Source of the DNA: Triangularia verruculosa
Taxonomy: Eukaryota; Ascomycota; Sordariomycetes; Sordariales; Podosporaceae
Direction: 5' to 3'
Assembly: GCA_033296885.1 (NCBI GenBank)
Contig: MU863875.1
Coordinates: 310,001 to 374,000 of the forward strand
Length of the DNA stretch: 64,000 nucleotides
Of this stretch, positions 34,479-46,670 are shown piece after piece. The notes beneath the pieces were generated by a model. The model was not told the DNA's origin. It searched no databases and saw only the letters and a program-made list of their open reading frames with translations. Each line of letters begins with the position of its first letter. Position 1 is the first letter of the stretch. The translations under genes were made by a program, and so were the position numbers.

Positions 34479-37400
34479 TTCCATTCTTGGGTAGGGAGAT
34501 GTGAGTCATTGGATCAGGAGCAAAATTGAGGCTCAGTTGATCAACTCAACTCGGCTTATGGGCTGGGCTGAATTCTTGACACTTTGGTTGGGTTTGGGTT
34601 GTGTTGAGATTGAGTACAAAGAAAAACAAAAAAAGGAACAAGCAGTAAAAGCGAGCAAACAGGCCGTGTGTCGGGTTGGGTGGATTGTGTTGTGTCAGGA
34701 AAGACAAAAAGTTAGCTACAATTTACGAGACTCTTTTCTCTGAACGAGGAGGAGGTGATGGGAGTGTCGGGTGATGTATCCATCTCTTGACATTTAGATG
34801 CATGTTGTTAAGGGGGGAGCAGCGAGGTAGTGTTGTCTGATTCATGCCCATGAGGTGAGTGACTGAGCAACAAGTCAGGCGTGGATTTTGACTGACCAAT
34901 TGCATACCAAGAAGCGGGTGGTGGTCTGTTGTTTTGATGCTGCTTGCCAAAACCTGAAAAATGTAACCCTCACCACGCCATCTTTTTTTTTTGATCCATC
35001 CCCGCAAATTTTTGACATCTAACGACATGTTGATAACCAGGAGGGGCGTGTGTGGTTTTGACAGCTGTCAAGAATGCAATCCGTCTATGCAGCTAGCTCA
35101 TGTGATCAAATATTGGGGTTGAAGGTTCACGATGAATTTGGATGGGTCTTGGCATGGTCTTGTCAGCACCCTAAGCCTGGGGGTATGGAAAGGGACGGAT
35201 AACGACAGAAGACTTGGACAAATGCGGGTGCGTGTGTGATGCTACCTTTTAGTAACGGTGTAAATTGATGGATTAGAAATTTATTGATGATTTTGAGGGG
35301 TTGGTATTATTGATGATAGTGTAAGATGGGGGGGGGGGTGATTTGATGATGTTGTGCTCGATTTATAGGTTGCCCTGGGCTGATATCACGGATCGCGGGG
35401 CATAGTTGCTAGGTGGTGGTGGTGGGGGGGTTAACACTTTGACGCGTAGTTTGTAATGATTGAGTGCCCTGGGAGAGGGATGGAAATTGAAGCTCCGGGT
35501 TTGCTGGTTTTGGGAATAGGTATTGAACGCTAGACAATTGGGGTTGTGAAAATGGATGCAGGCACATCATAGCTGAAGCTGAAGTATTCGTGATCGTCAT
35601 CCTGCTCAAAAGTACCTGGTACAAATCTCAGGTACAATTTGAGTTTTGATGAATGGGGTCTAGAGTAGGTAGCGATGCGATGGGGTATAGCGTCACCACC
35701 AGCAGAAATGGCATTTCCAATGTTGATGATGAGGTAGATTGGGGGTCCTGTCCAGTGTTGTTGTATTTCCCACCCTCCAGCGTCACTACCTCAACACAGC
35801 TATCATAATCTCTCACCTTTCAAATACCAGTGCACCGACACCAAGTCTAGATCTTCGGAAATACCCCATCCAACGTCACTCCTCCCCCTTGACCCCCCCA
35901 TCCCGACTCCCCGTCCTTTGAACCACTGACCAAAAAAAAACTATCCCTACACTATAGCTAGAAAAGCCCGCTGATCACGTCAATCCCATCTTTATTCTCG
36001 TCAACATACAATAACAGCCCCGCCTACGTCAGTGGGGGCTTCCCCTCCCTTTATCCCACGGGCAACCATCAAAAAATAATGCAGAACAGACCCTGACGTC
36101 TCATTATGCAACGCCCGTGTTAGACTACAAGACTAGACATCAGTAAATCAGGGTCTCAAAATCCACCCCACCATCACCATCACCATCCACCACCAAACCC
36201 CATTTCATCAGGGCGGGAATCATACCCGAAATCCTCAAACACATACATGCCATTTAATTGAGTGCTTATCATTGCTTTTGTCATTGACTTACTCCCTAGG
36301 GGGTGGTGGTGTAGGGTGTCATCATCATCATCATCATTCCCCAACCCCCGCTTTCAAAGTTGGAAGCTCTCCTGATACGTCACCCCATATTTTCCCGCTT
36401 TTCTCTTTCTGTGTATGGTCTCAAGCCCCCGGCCACATCACGCTATCTTTATGCTGTCATGCTTCAAATGAGCTGCTGTCAAACCCATCACAAAAGAGTT
36501 GCCAAAAGTATACAGTACTTTGTTCCAAGTAAAATGAGGGGGTATTAAATACTATTGTGTTTGAAGCGCTAACTATCTACTTTTGTGATATCATGAAAAT
36601 AATATACTAATTTTGTCCCCAAACCAACCCCTCTCTCTCCTTATCATCGTACAACACATTTTTTGCATCGTCGTTTTGATTTGTGATACATTCTCTTTCC
36701 CCACCGCCCCAATGTGGACGGCTTGAAACCCTTTTAAAGTTCCATTTGAAACCCCATTGAAAATGTAAACACCTCGCCTGCCAAAACCTTTTCCCCCTCG
36801 AGGGGCGGTTTTGGTCTATGAAGCCCTGCCATGTCTAGTAATTGGTAAAAACACAACAAGGAAAAGAGAAATGATACAACAGCCCAGCACTGATAGCCGG
36901 GAAATGAGCTGTTCAAAAAAGAGACCAAAGACTCCAAAACAGAAAAATCGCTAACCATGCACTCCTTTGCCGGCCTGCGCTGTGTGAAACAAATCTATCG
37001 TTCCCTTTCTTAATGCCCCATAGTTTCATAGTACACGCCAAATTCCATCGTAAAATTCATAACCTTTGAATAAACATGCGCTCATAGTCCCAAAACCGTT
37101 TTATATCAAGCGCCATGGGAATGCCGTCATTTGTCATCATAGACTTTGTTGGTACAGATGTCGCAGTCCCACACGCTTGCCGGGTCTGGGACAGAAAAGT
37201 GAAGGAAAACCGTTCCCCATGTCGGAAAAAGAAAAGCAACCTCGTCATCGAAATGGCGGGAAAATCGGGTAAAAGCGTGCTTTGCTCCGCAAAAAAGCTA
37301 CCACTACATCATACAAGTTCCAATGTAGGCTCGCTGATCTCTCGATGCCGAGAAGAGACATTCCGGAGTGGTGTCGAGGGTGGGTATGACGTCATTCGAC

Positions 37401-37963
37401 AGTTGGACTCGCTTCGCGAAAAGCTCGAGTTGGGCGCCGATAGCAGCCAAAAAGTAAGGGTCCAGCTGATCCGGGAAAAGCGAACGCCCAAGCCCCAAAG
37501 ACAGGCCAGAAATAGCCGGGGTTCCCTGCTGGACCCTGCAGGGACAACGCCATGAAGCGGCGTGGTTTAGACCCTGAATTCTTGCGGGGTTGCACCTGAA
37601 GGCCTCCTGACCAATAACAGCCCACAATTGGTGCTCAATGATGCACGACGAACCCCGCGGCAGAGCCAGCCCGCGTCAATCGACGTCATTGCGATGCAAT
37701 CGACACCACACCACACGCCAAACGATGCAACTACCTTGGATGCTCTGTGGGCCAACCCAAGCTTGTAAGTTGGCCCATCATGCTTTTGTGTATCGTGTCA
37801 TTCCACACCACGCCAGCAAGATCGGCGGCGCGAGGCTGGTACCGTCGTTGATGGATGATGCCAATGATGTGGTGTTGTGTGGTCCCTCGGACAAGGTGAT
37901 TCAGATCTTGCCAAGCTGCCGGGCCATGTCACAACGGTGTTGTGTTACAGCGGCTGTTGGCAC
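34479..37963. other. Intergenic region between AROM and the C2H2 factor
   Basis: About 3.5 kb with the convergent 3' ends of both neighbours. It contains several simple repeats: a G run of ten near 35330, CAC/ATC triplets at 36168-36190 and an ATC run at 36320-36338. A 146-codon plus frame at 37115-37555 has a short helix-like stretch but no start context, splice partners or recognised domain, so it is not called. Confidence 0.4.
36320..36338 (+). repeat. ATC trinucleotide microsatellite
   Basis: Six consecutive CAT/ATC units in noncoding DNA. Confidence 0.8.
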
Positions 37964-40078
37964 TCACCCGCTGGCGTGAGCACGGCGACGTTGCTTGCCG
38001 GGAAACTCGACATCGGGGTGGCACACACGGTAATGACGAGTCAGAGCATCAGCGCGGCTGAATGTCTTCTCATCTGTGCAGAGGTTACAGCGAACCTTTT
38101 GCTTGCGTGCATTGTGAATCGTGTCCTCGTGCCTGGTAAGATCGTAGGGTCTAGAAAAGACAGTGTTGCAAGGCTTTCCGGTGCTAGGATTGATCCGGTC
38201 GCAACGATGAGGACCAGCCTGCGACATGAGACTCGACGTCATGCCGCCTGGCTGTCTGCTGCCATTAAGGCCATGCGCTTGCCGGTGGCCTTCTCTCTTG
38301 TGCTTTTGTAGAAGCGCTGGAGTTTCAAAGCGCATCGTACAGCCGTGATATGTGCAAGTATATGTGCCACCATCGGCGGAGACGTCAGCTGGTCGCTTTG
38401 GGGGGGTGTGGACAGAGTCCAGCCCAGTGTCGACAGAACTGACTCTGGAGGTGTTGAGGGAGGCATTGCTCAAAGATGGCACTGCACTCTCTTGTCGTGG
38501 CTGCGGGCGCGCGATAAATGGGTACTGCTGTGGCACCTGAATGTTGTTGGGAAGGCCAGAGCTAAGGTAGTTGTTGAACATGGCATTTGTGTCCAAAGGA
38601 AGGCCGTGGAAGGCTGGCTGGCTGGGAGCACTGGTAGGCTTGGTGATGGCATCCATGTTGAAGTTATTGGTATTTTGCTGGGGGAAGAGCGGGAAGTTGT
38701 TGTCCCCATCCGACTCGTGGAACTCCAGCATGGCGTCCTTTGGCGAGATGGTAGTTGGTGGGGTGGTAGCACTCGCGCCGCGAGATAGTTGCTGCTGAAC
38801 AGCACGAGCGTCCTGAAGCGCCTTGGTCTGCTCCCGCATCTGTTGAGCCGAGCCGAAGCGAGCTTGCGAGGCGCCCATTGATGAGAAATCATGTACCGGC
38901 AAGGGCGCGTGTGGTGACCCGTGACGGAATGGCGACCGGTCGCGTGATGTGGCTGTTACTGGCGAGTTGACCGCTGCCGTCAGGTGCTGATTGTTGGCAG
39001 CCTGAATCCGCTGCACAAACAGATCGTTGGTTGGTGAGACTGGGAGCTGTGCTGCCGATGTGTTTGTGATGGTGAAGTCTGGGTTGTAGAGTTCGTCGGC
39101 GTAAACATCAGTCAGAGTACGATCGAGCTTTGGAACGGTGTGCATGACTGCTTCATCGGGGAATGGTGAGCTTGGATCGTTTGAAGAGAGATCGAAAAGG
39201 TTTGGTTTATTCTCACCATTCTTGTTCCTCCTATCTTCCTCAAGGTCACCTGCTGGGGTGGCGGGTGAGTCAGAATTGATAGAGCTCGCCACCGATACGG
39301 GCTGTGATCGGTTAGCTCCAATTGGGTTCTCGGAAGGCTGGAGCAATCCTCGGTCGTTCCTCCGCTTTGGAGCCGTGGCTACTTGTGGGTAGTTAATGGC
39401 CGTAGGTCCGGCCGGGGCATATGTCCCGAGGCTGGCGTAAAAGTTGTCGTGTGTTACCCCGGGAAATGGTTTTGTTGGTGCGAGTTGGTAGTGGAAGTCT
39501 TCCTGTGATGGCAGCCCGTGGAGTTCACCCAGAGAATCCGTCACGGCAATCTGAGGATTGGTGGTGTTGTGCGAATATGGAGAAGCCGGACCATTTGATC
39601 CCAGAGAAGACAGAGAAGACTCTCTATGATGCGAAAATCGGCCGGCCGACCTTGGTGTGAGGCCGCTTGGCATCCACGTATCCGTTTGCATCAGGTCGAT
39701 GTTTGGGAAGAGCGACGCAGAAGACTCTGCGAGGGTGGCCTGGTGGCTTTGTGGCGAATATTCGAACAAAGAACCCTCGAAATCTCCTCTCAGCCCTCCC
39801 AGCGTCGGTGTTGGAATGCTGTCAAAGGTTGACAAAGGCGAAGAACCCACGGCCGAGTACTGCGAGAGCAGCGACTGTGTCGAGACTGGTGATGACGACA
39901 AGCTCTGGTAATTGAGTTCCGAGTCGAGATCGATATCGTGTACACTGTTGTTCAGGTCGGCTTGGAATGGTGTCGCCGTGTGTCGCATACGGTCGTAGGG
40001 GCCTGGCTGAAGGTGTTGTGTGAAGGTGTTGTGTTGTTGTTGGTGAGGATGAGTTGTTCGGTTTGGGGTCTGCAACAT
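37964..40078 (-). CDS. C2H2 zinc-finger transcription factor, probable Rpn4 type
   Basis: Nuclear DNA-binding regulator; by resemblance of the C-terminal finger block, probably the filamentous-fungal counterpart of Rpn4, which activates proteasome genes. The chosen start, MLQTPNRTTHPHQQQ at 40078, gives 704 residues in one exon. The first 540 residues are Ser/Thr/Pro/Gln/Asn-rich and disordered, as in activators. Near the C-terminus come three fingers: CTYHGCTMRFETPALLQKH with a distal His; the unusual long-loop CDRINPSTGKPCNTVFSRPY followed by DLTRHEDTIH; and CNLCTDEKTFSRADALTRHY. The protein ends in a basic KQRRRAHASG. The same frame stays open upstream to an ATG at 40486, but that 136-residue extension is compositionally unlike the rest and crosses a likely CT-rich leader. 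The Rpn4 assignment is moderate; the zinc-finger nature is clear. Confidence 0.8.
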   Translation of the reverse strand: MLQTPNRTTHPHQQQHNTFTQHLQPGPYDRMRHTATPFQADLNNSVHDIDLDSELNYQSLSSSPVSTQSLLSQYSAVGSSPLSTFDSIPTPTLGGLRGDFEGSLFEYSPQSHQATLAESSASLFPNIDLMQTDTWMPSGLTPRSAGRFSHHRESSLSSLGSNGPASPYSHNTTNPQIAVTDSLGELHGLPSQEDFHYQLAPTKPFPGVTHDNFYASLGTYAPAGPTAINYPQVATAPKRRNDRGLLQPSENPIGANRSQPVSVASSINSDSPATPAGDLEEDRRNKNGENKPNLFDLSSNDPSSPFPDEAVMHTVPKLDRTLTDVYADELYNPDFTITNTSAAQLPVSPTNDLFVQRIQAANNQHLTAAVNSPVTATSRDRSPFRHGSPHAPLPVHDFSSMGASQARFGSAQQMREQTKALQDARAVQQQLSRGASATTPPTTISPKDAMLEFHESDGDNNFPLFPQQNTNNFNMDAITKPTSAPSQPAFHGLPLDTNAMFNNYLSSGLPNNIQVPQQYPFIARPQPRQESAVPSLSNASLNTSRVSSVDTGLDSVHTPPKRPADVSADGGTYTCTYHGCTMRFETPALLQKHKREGHRQAHGLNGSRQPGGMTSSLMSQAGPHRCDRINPSTGKPCNTVFSRPYDLTRHEDTIHNARKQKVRCNLCTDEKTFSRADALTRHYRVCHPDVEFPGKQRRRAHASG

Positions 40079-40654
40079 GATGTTGTATAGTGTTGGAGCT
40101 GTGATAGGGATATGGTAGTTGATATGTGTGGCAAAATAGACCAGAAGGAGGTGGAAGCCCGGACGCTTTCTTAAATATACGGGACAAGACACACCATGGG
40201 GGGGGGGGGTGAGGGAGGGGGTGTGCGTGACTAATGGGGGGTGGAATGACCATGGAATGTGGAAGTCTCCATATGACGTACCTGGAGGGAAGGGTCCGGC
40301 CGGTTCAGCGCGGGAGTCACTGCACTGGAAAGCCCGAGAAAGAAACCGCTCGCAGGGGCAGGGGCCTTGGGTGAGGGACCTGCAGACCAAGCTGGGCTGG
40401 TCTTGGCGGGTACTGGTACCTGGGTACACCGCTGTAGGTAAAAGTGCAGTGCAAGTCGGGCCAGAGCCTGGGCTGCTTGGCGTCACAGACCTCGTAACTC
40501 AGGTTGCAGGTCGACGACGATCGGAACGGTTGTGGGAGCTGTAGGTACCTAGTACCGCTTTGACAATTGTTGGAACACTTGCTTCCACTATTGTATCGGT
40601 CCCGCGGTTATTAATAACATATCGAAGCATAGTGGAAGCGTGCAAAAGAGGGGT

Positions 40655-40662
40655 TGAGTCAT
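40655..40662. promoter_or_regulatory. TGAGTCAT, candidate bZIP (CPC-1/Gcn4-type) site
   Basis: A perfect match to the general amino acid control element, followed immediately by a second partial copy (TGAGTCC, 40662-40668). It lies 577 nt upstream of the predicted start of the C2H2 factor. An eight-base match can arise by chance, so functional status is unproven. Confidence 0.3.
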
Positions 40663-43600
40663 GAGTCCTGTCTCTGGTTGTTGGTATATCGGCGACCAAG
40701 TGGTTTCTGTGCTGGCAGCAAGCAGCTCCCAGCTTCTCCGTTGTCGAGCTCTGTGCGCCAGTGTTTGGTGCCCGGTCGGAGTCGGGGGGCCATCTGTCAT
40801 GACCAGTCCCGGAACATCAGATGAAGTGTCGCTGCCCGTCTGTTCGACAAGAGCCCAGTGCGTGCCGGGACCGTGCATTTCTCCCAGGTGCTCCGAAGGG
40901 ATTCCGCATGCCGAGGTTTCCAGTCTTTCGTCTTTGGAGTGGGAGATGCTATGCAGCGGATAGCAAAGACTCATGCGAGCTGAATTGCTGTGGGCCGTTG
41001 TTGTGGTCTCGGTTGTGCCAACTAGCGTGGGACCAAGACCGGTACAACATATTTAAAGCTATTGGTGGGACGGCGACGAATATTCTGTAGACAACGTAGC
41101 GGCTCCAGCCCACTGCCCCAAAAAACCGGAGTGCCCACCAATTACTGGGGATGGCACCCAGCAATGCACACAGCCTCTATTGACTGCTGCAAAGTAGGCG
41201 ATCGCCGTTTCTCCTAGATGGACTTTTACTCTAAATCCTTCCCGGCATTTGGAGCGCCAATTGCCAATGCAAATCCCAACCCGTGGCATCCCATAAACCA
41301 TGATGCTGGCATGGTGGACGAAGCAGTTGGCAGCTGGAACCCTTGGGCTGCCGCTTTCCAACGGCCTAGCTGGCCGTCTCCCTCTCGGGAGGTCCACCAG
41401 TTAGAACATCCCGTCTCCTCGAAATCATCAATATTCATTCTTGATATTGCATTGCATTCAGCGCATACGAATTGCGCGTTACTAGCCACACGACCCTCCA
41501 ACCCCACCGGAGATCGTCCCCAGAACGAGGCAAAGATCTGTCAGATCTGTGGTAGAATTCAGGGTCCTCAACTGTGGCTTGCCTCACACCTGCAGTTCGT
41601 GGACGTTCGGCTCTCGCGATGGACGCCTGTTCCTTGATTTTTCGGCACTTGATGGCTGAACAGTGCCCCTGTAGTCAGGGCTGCAACCGACAGTCTGGTT
41701 ACAATTGCGAAGCCACACCAACACGATGCCGACCGTTGAGGTCGCAACGATCAGCGGTGGTGTCTTGCTTATTGCGCGGTTTCTCGTTGGCCACGAAGAC
41801 GTCCCCTGTGGCGTTCACTAAACACGGAGTTGCAAGTGTGGCTTGTACGTAACACGAAGCTTCGTTTCCCCCCCTCAGATACCGGGAGGCCGTTTAGTGG
41901 CTTTCGGATCTTCCAACATGTCTGTTTACAGTATTCTTGTCCCGACCGGTACTCGCACGTGTCTGCGGATATGAGCAGAACTACATACAAGTTGCATAAG
42001 CACCACCTATGTCATGTGCTCACAACTCGCCTGGGATGCATCACATGACTATTTCTACGTGACTGCGAAACAAAAACAGAGAGCGATGCAAAGTATATCG
42101 TGGTTTCCAATTCGGGTAATGAGTCAGATGCATGTGAACACGACGACTTTTCTGATGCCTTAGTCACTCCCGGGTCTCTCGAAATTCCCGGTTGCTGGTT
42201 CATACGAGGACATCGTACCTACCTAGGCATCATCAATATTCCAATTCTTTCCTCCTTTCACAGGGGAGTCTAGTCCGAAGTCGCTCAAGCCTGCTTACTC
42301 GAAATCACTTTGCAGCCTGCCAGATCGGAGTTTAGCACAGGACCACGACCGCTAGAACGTTGCACCCCCCAATTTCACCCCACCATCAACAAAGAAGCCA
42401 ATGCCGGGTTACCCCCGATCCGATTGGCTTATGGCATCTGCTGCGCCTGATGGATTATTTTTCTTCCTGCACCATCCACGAGATCAAACGACGACATCAA
42501 AGAAAAAGATGCCGAGGGTTCCTGAACCTTCACCCTTGCTCGAACTGCGGGGTTAACAGCGGAGCACCAAGCGATCGACGCCGAGCCGCTCTCAGACCTG
42601 GGGTTTGTCGGAGCTAACGTTTCTTGCCAAGACACGATGAATCAGGACATAGTTCTATCAGACGATCAAGCCTCGCCCTCCATTACACAGCCGACGGGGG
42701 AGGGTCTACGTAGTCAAAGGTCAAGGCAGGACAGAATTGCGTGTGCGAGCTTTCAAAGACGGCATTTTGCACAGATGTGCAATCTTGGACAAGGACGACC
42801 GACTCGGAAGCTCTCCGGTTTCGGCCATCAGGTGCGCAACGTAGGGCATAGCCTTCCCAAATACCTCGTCATGCGGCACGCAACGGAATGACAAGAAAGG
42901 GGGGGGGAAGTAGTACGAATGCTGCCCAGCTGTTCTTGTCCAGCATGGCTTGTCCGACTATGGCATCGAGTACGGCACACGGGAGAGCCCAGCGGGCCCT
43001 ACCTCACCTCAACTTAGCAAAGTACTTCGATTGGGCCATGCTGTGTTGTCGAGTGCAACGTGGACCAGCCGACTAGTCCCATTCATGGACAGACATCCGA
43101 CATCTCAACAGCACAGCAACTTTGGGCGGTGTCAGACCCATGTGTGGACAGCAACTGGATCGAAGGCCTGAGCCCCAGCTCTATGGGTTCTACAACTACA
43201 TTGAGTATCAAAAGTTCAGCTGCGGATGGTATGGTTCCTTGTGCAGCGTTCTGGAACTCTTGACTGAGAGGCTCGAACATACATTTTGCGCATGTCAGAT
43301 TGCCAGATCCCAGCCTAGATCGTTACAGACGCAACCATGTGTCCGATACCTCAGGCCAATCACAGCGACATCTTTCGATTTTTGGACTGGACCACGCACC
43401 TCTCGTCTGTGGCCCGTGAACCTGAGTCTCTCCGGCGATCGGGCCTGGCCAATCAGCGGCAGAGGCCGCCCTCCCACGTTTCGATGCCAAGTCGACCTTC
43501 TCCACCTCCAGATGCAGATCTCGTTTTTTTCTTTTTGGTGGCTTGTCGGCCGCCCCGGCGCATCCCCACTTGTCCCGAGTGCTTGGAGCGACCCACGACA

Positions 43601-45095
43601 ACTGCCTCTCTCCCACATCACAGCCGGCGCATGCTCGAGAGCGGTAGAGGAGAGGAAGTGCGGTGGGAGAGCGAGCAGTGCACATTTATTTATGCTTGCT
43701 AGAATTTGCCTCCCGAGTTGGCCAGGTAATCAAAATACGTTTAACCAGTGTCGCCTCCGTAACCCCCACAGATCCAACCAGGAGCAGTCGTAGGGCAGCA
43801 CCCATCTGCCGTGGCAGCCCCGGTAGCGGAACCTGTGCCGCTGGACTGAACCGTCAGCTTGGGACCAGCTTTTACCCTGGCGAAACCAATCCGCCGTTGT
43901 TATCGATACGGGCTTGTCTACGCTACTTTTTCACCCTGCGCAAGACTGCATGTCACTGCACTGGCATCTCGCTTACACGAAAGCTATCAATTGTCTCAAG
44001 AAAGGACCAGACTCTGTCAGAATGACGTTGACTTACTCCTGACAAATCTCGGACCTGCGCGCTACTTCCTGCATCTTCTTTGCGCCTTGAATGTTTGGAA
44101 ACAGAGCAACCATCTCGCTGGTTCGCTCTTTTCTCGGAGATACGGCCAGAAGACGGAGGAAAGAGACAAGCCACACTTGGCCCAAACTACAGACCGATCG
44201 AACGTATTATTGATATCCCGCCGAGAAGTTTTCGATCACTTGCATGACCGAAAGGGGACTAACCAACGTGAGAGCGAGAAAAAAAAGCGGGCAGCGGAAA
44301 AGAGTTTTGCGAAAACTTTTACATCGTTCCCATGCGACGTTGGGTGAGTGAGGTCGGTGGCTTCTAGACTTTTTTGTGCAACTAAGACAGTTGGAGGGTT
44401 GCACCACATGGGAGGTATGGATGGGGGGGAAAGACGCGGGGAGCTAATGCAAGACATGATGGCGCTTGCTAAAAAGGGGGTGTCTGTGCCTGCGCCTGCG
44501 CCTTTCCGTGCTTGGGGGAAAGGCTAAACCCCTTGCAGACATGGATGGAATCCATCGGGAGACGCCGAACTTTCTGTTGCACACGTTTGTCAGTCTTTTT
44601 TTTTTTTTCCCCTTCGGCGCTCGGCCTTTGCTCCGGGGGCATATGCCCGCCGGAAACCCGGTATCGACGACACATCAACCAGAGAACCAACAAGGAACAT
44701 TTTCTGTATGATTGGTGATTATTCATTCTTGGGAGTTTTTGGACCTCGGATGCAGGGTGTGATTGCACTTTGGGAACCAATTTCACACCGAAGAGATACA
44801 CGAAGATAAGTTGCAAAGCCTTCCTTGAACCCGAATACATCCGCACCTCCGGCCGCGTAGCTTCGGGTTTACGAAATCAATAAATAATAGGACCGACAAA
44901 AATCAGACATCTAGACCTTCATCCATCACCAATTCCAAGGCCCGTATCCTGTAATTCGGGTCGTCGTGTCCGGATCTAATGGCATTTTTCTCTGGCCACA
45001 CTAACCTATTCCAGATCTGAGACCGATCCCGATCACCCAAGGCGAGGTAGGTAGGCATCCACTTTTGACGACCAACTCGCTCTTTTCCCAACACT

Positions 45096-45105
45096 ACCTA
45101 GGTAC
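45096..45105. repeat. TACCTAGGTA palindrome (one of three exact copies)
   Basis: Perfect 10-bp palindrome. Exact copies also lie at 14621-14630 and 45610-45619, all intergenic. Related CCTAGG-containing sites cluster between 45.0 and 46.0 kb. No factor is assigned. Confidence 0.6.
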
Positions 45106-45640
45106 GTATTCGTAACTCAACAACACTCCCGACACAGCAGAATTTTCACCAAGATGTGTGTTGTTGACAATTCAAGATTTCATCATCCAACTCCTCGCTC
45201 GCTAGGTAGCTGACTATTGTCACACCCTCGGCATAGTTTTTCGTACAACGTAGCATTCTCGACAGCCTACCTCACTTACTTACACGACATACATTCCCAC
45301 CTAACCTAACCTAAACTGCGCCCGCGAGGAACCTGCCAACGGGTGCGCCGTTTTTTGTACAACCATTCCATGCATAGAATATTTATCGCACAAGACATGC
45401 ATACTTACACAACCGGTGGCGCAGCAGCATCTGCTTACCGCCGCCGGATTTGAAGATGCGATTCGGATTTGAGAACCTGGCGAACAATAACAACCCTTAC
45501 CCATCGGTGCCGCAAGCGGATCTAAACTCAAGGCGAGGCGAGGCGTGAGCAGCTGAACCCGGGTGTCCGGGCCGCGGGTGGGCAGGTGGGCCTGAAGTTG
45601 CTGACCACCTACCTAGGTAAAATTCCCGTTTGACCACATT

Positions 45641-45660
45641 GGCTGGCTGGCTGGCTGGCT
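45641..45660 (+). repeat. GGCT tetranucleotide microsatellite
   Basis: Five perfect consecutive GGCT units in noncoding DNA. Confidence 0.85.
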
Positions 45661-46670
45661 GTTGCGGGCACGCCCCTATACTGTACCCGTGGGTCTGGTC
45701 GGGGGAGGCCAAACCGGAAACAAAACCGGGGAGTAAAACCACGGGTGTTGAAAGCGGTGATCAGACGTCTGGTGAAAAGTGGTCATGATACCCATCCAGG
45801 GGGTTGGGCAGCCGAAAGTAAATGAACCCTTTGCGCATTCGTTGTTTCTAGAGGTTGCCGATCAGACAAACAACTTGCTCCGGGAATCGTTTTCTCCAAG
45901 TTGGGGGGTGAGGTTGATCTTCTTGAAATTAGTTGTGATTAGAAAGAGGGGATTGGTCACTATTCGAGGGTGAGTAAAAACAAAAACAAAAAAACAAACT
46001 ACCTAGACAAACGTAAAGCAACACAACCCATTTCCAACGGTGTATATGGAACTACCCTCTAAGATACCAACGAGCCTATATACATTCTCAGTAAACAAAC
46101 TTTTGAAGTACAACAGACTGCACGAGATATTCAAAAAGACCGGTCGGTATTTACAGCAGCCCAAAACTCCAAATAACTACATCACAGCAGTATTACAAGA
46201 CTTTTGAAACTTCAAAAAACGTTTTTGTTTCATTATAGGTAAGGTATCATGTATAAACCCTCCTTTTCCACCACCTCCTATTTCACTCTCACCACCCACA
46301 CCACACATACCACCTTTCATAATCCCCCCTCTTGCCCCTTTTGACCATTTGCAACACCCCCCTCCCCCACCCCCCTTCCCTACATAAACAAGACAATCCA
46401 TGTACAGAAAAAAACCGCATCACCATGATAACCGCAAAATATGCTTTCCAAAAATCGCCATAATGACACACAGCACTACAACACGCTTCAACACAACACG
46501 ACCTGTCCAAATCACACCCACACCGCACAACCATGACCGTCCAATAAAATCAAGAAAAATCGCGGCGACTACTACATGCCCAACCTCAAATGCAACCCCC
46601 CCTCCCCCTCTTGGAAAACAACCCCCATAACCCTTCCCCATTACCCACATCATGACGACCAAAGTCCCCA

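Larger units (their letters stand above)
40079..46670. other. Second gene-poor interval
   Basis: About 6.6 kb. Its left 500-600 nt should be the promoter and leader of the C2H2 factor, including a run of ten or more G at 40201-40210 and TGAGTCAT at 40655-40662. TACCTAGGTA palindromes lie at 45096-45105 and 45610-45619, with further CCTAGG or CTAGGTA variants at 42221, 45203 and near 46000. Frames of up to 223 codons (43122-43793, +) have random composition. The rightmost 400 nt are C-rich on the plus strand and should be the 3' UTR of the RasGAP gene. No gene is supported, though small spliced genes could be missed. Confidence 0.45.

Noticed and set aside
37115..37555. 146-codon plus frame with helix-like YDVIRQLDSLREKLELG stretch
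   Set aside because: Only about 45 residues look protein-like. No upstream or downstream exon could be joined, and no homolog was recognised.
41218..41637. 139-codon plus frame starting MDFYSKSFPAFG
   Set aside because: No domain, signal or splice partner. Composition matches neighbouring noncoding DNA.
43122..43793. 223-codon plus frame in the 40-47 kb gap
   Set aside because: Random composition rich in Cys, Trp and Arg, no recognised domain, and overlapped by similar frames on the other strand. No start context or splice structure supports it.
45296..45314. Three CCTAA units resembling telomere repeat
   Set aside because: The fungal telomere unit would be CCCTAA. Three units of a different pentamer flanked by unique housekeeping DNA are better explained as chance or a simple repeat.
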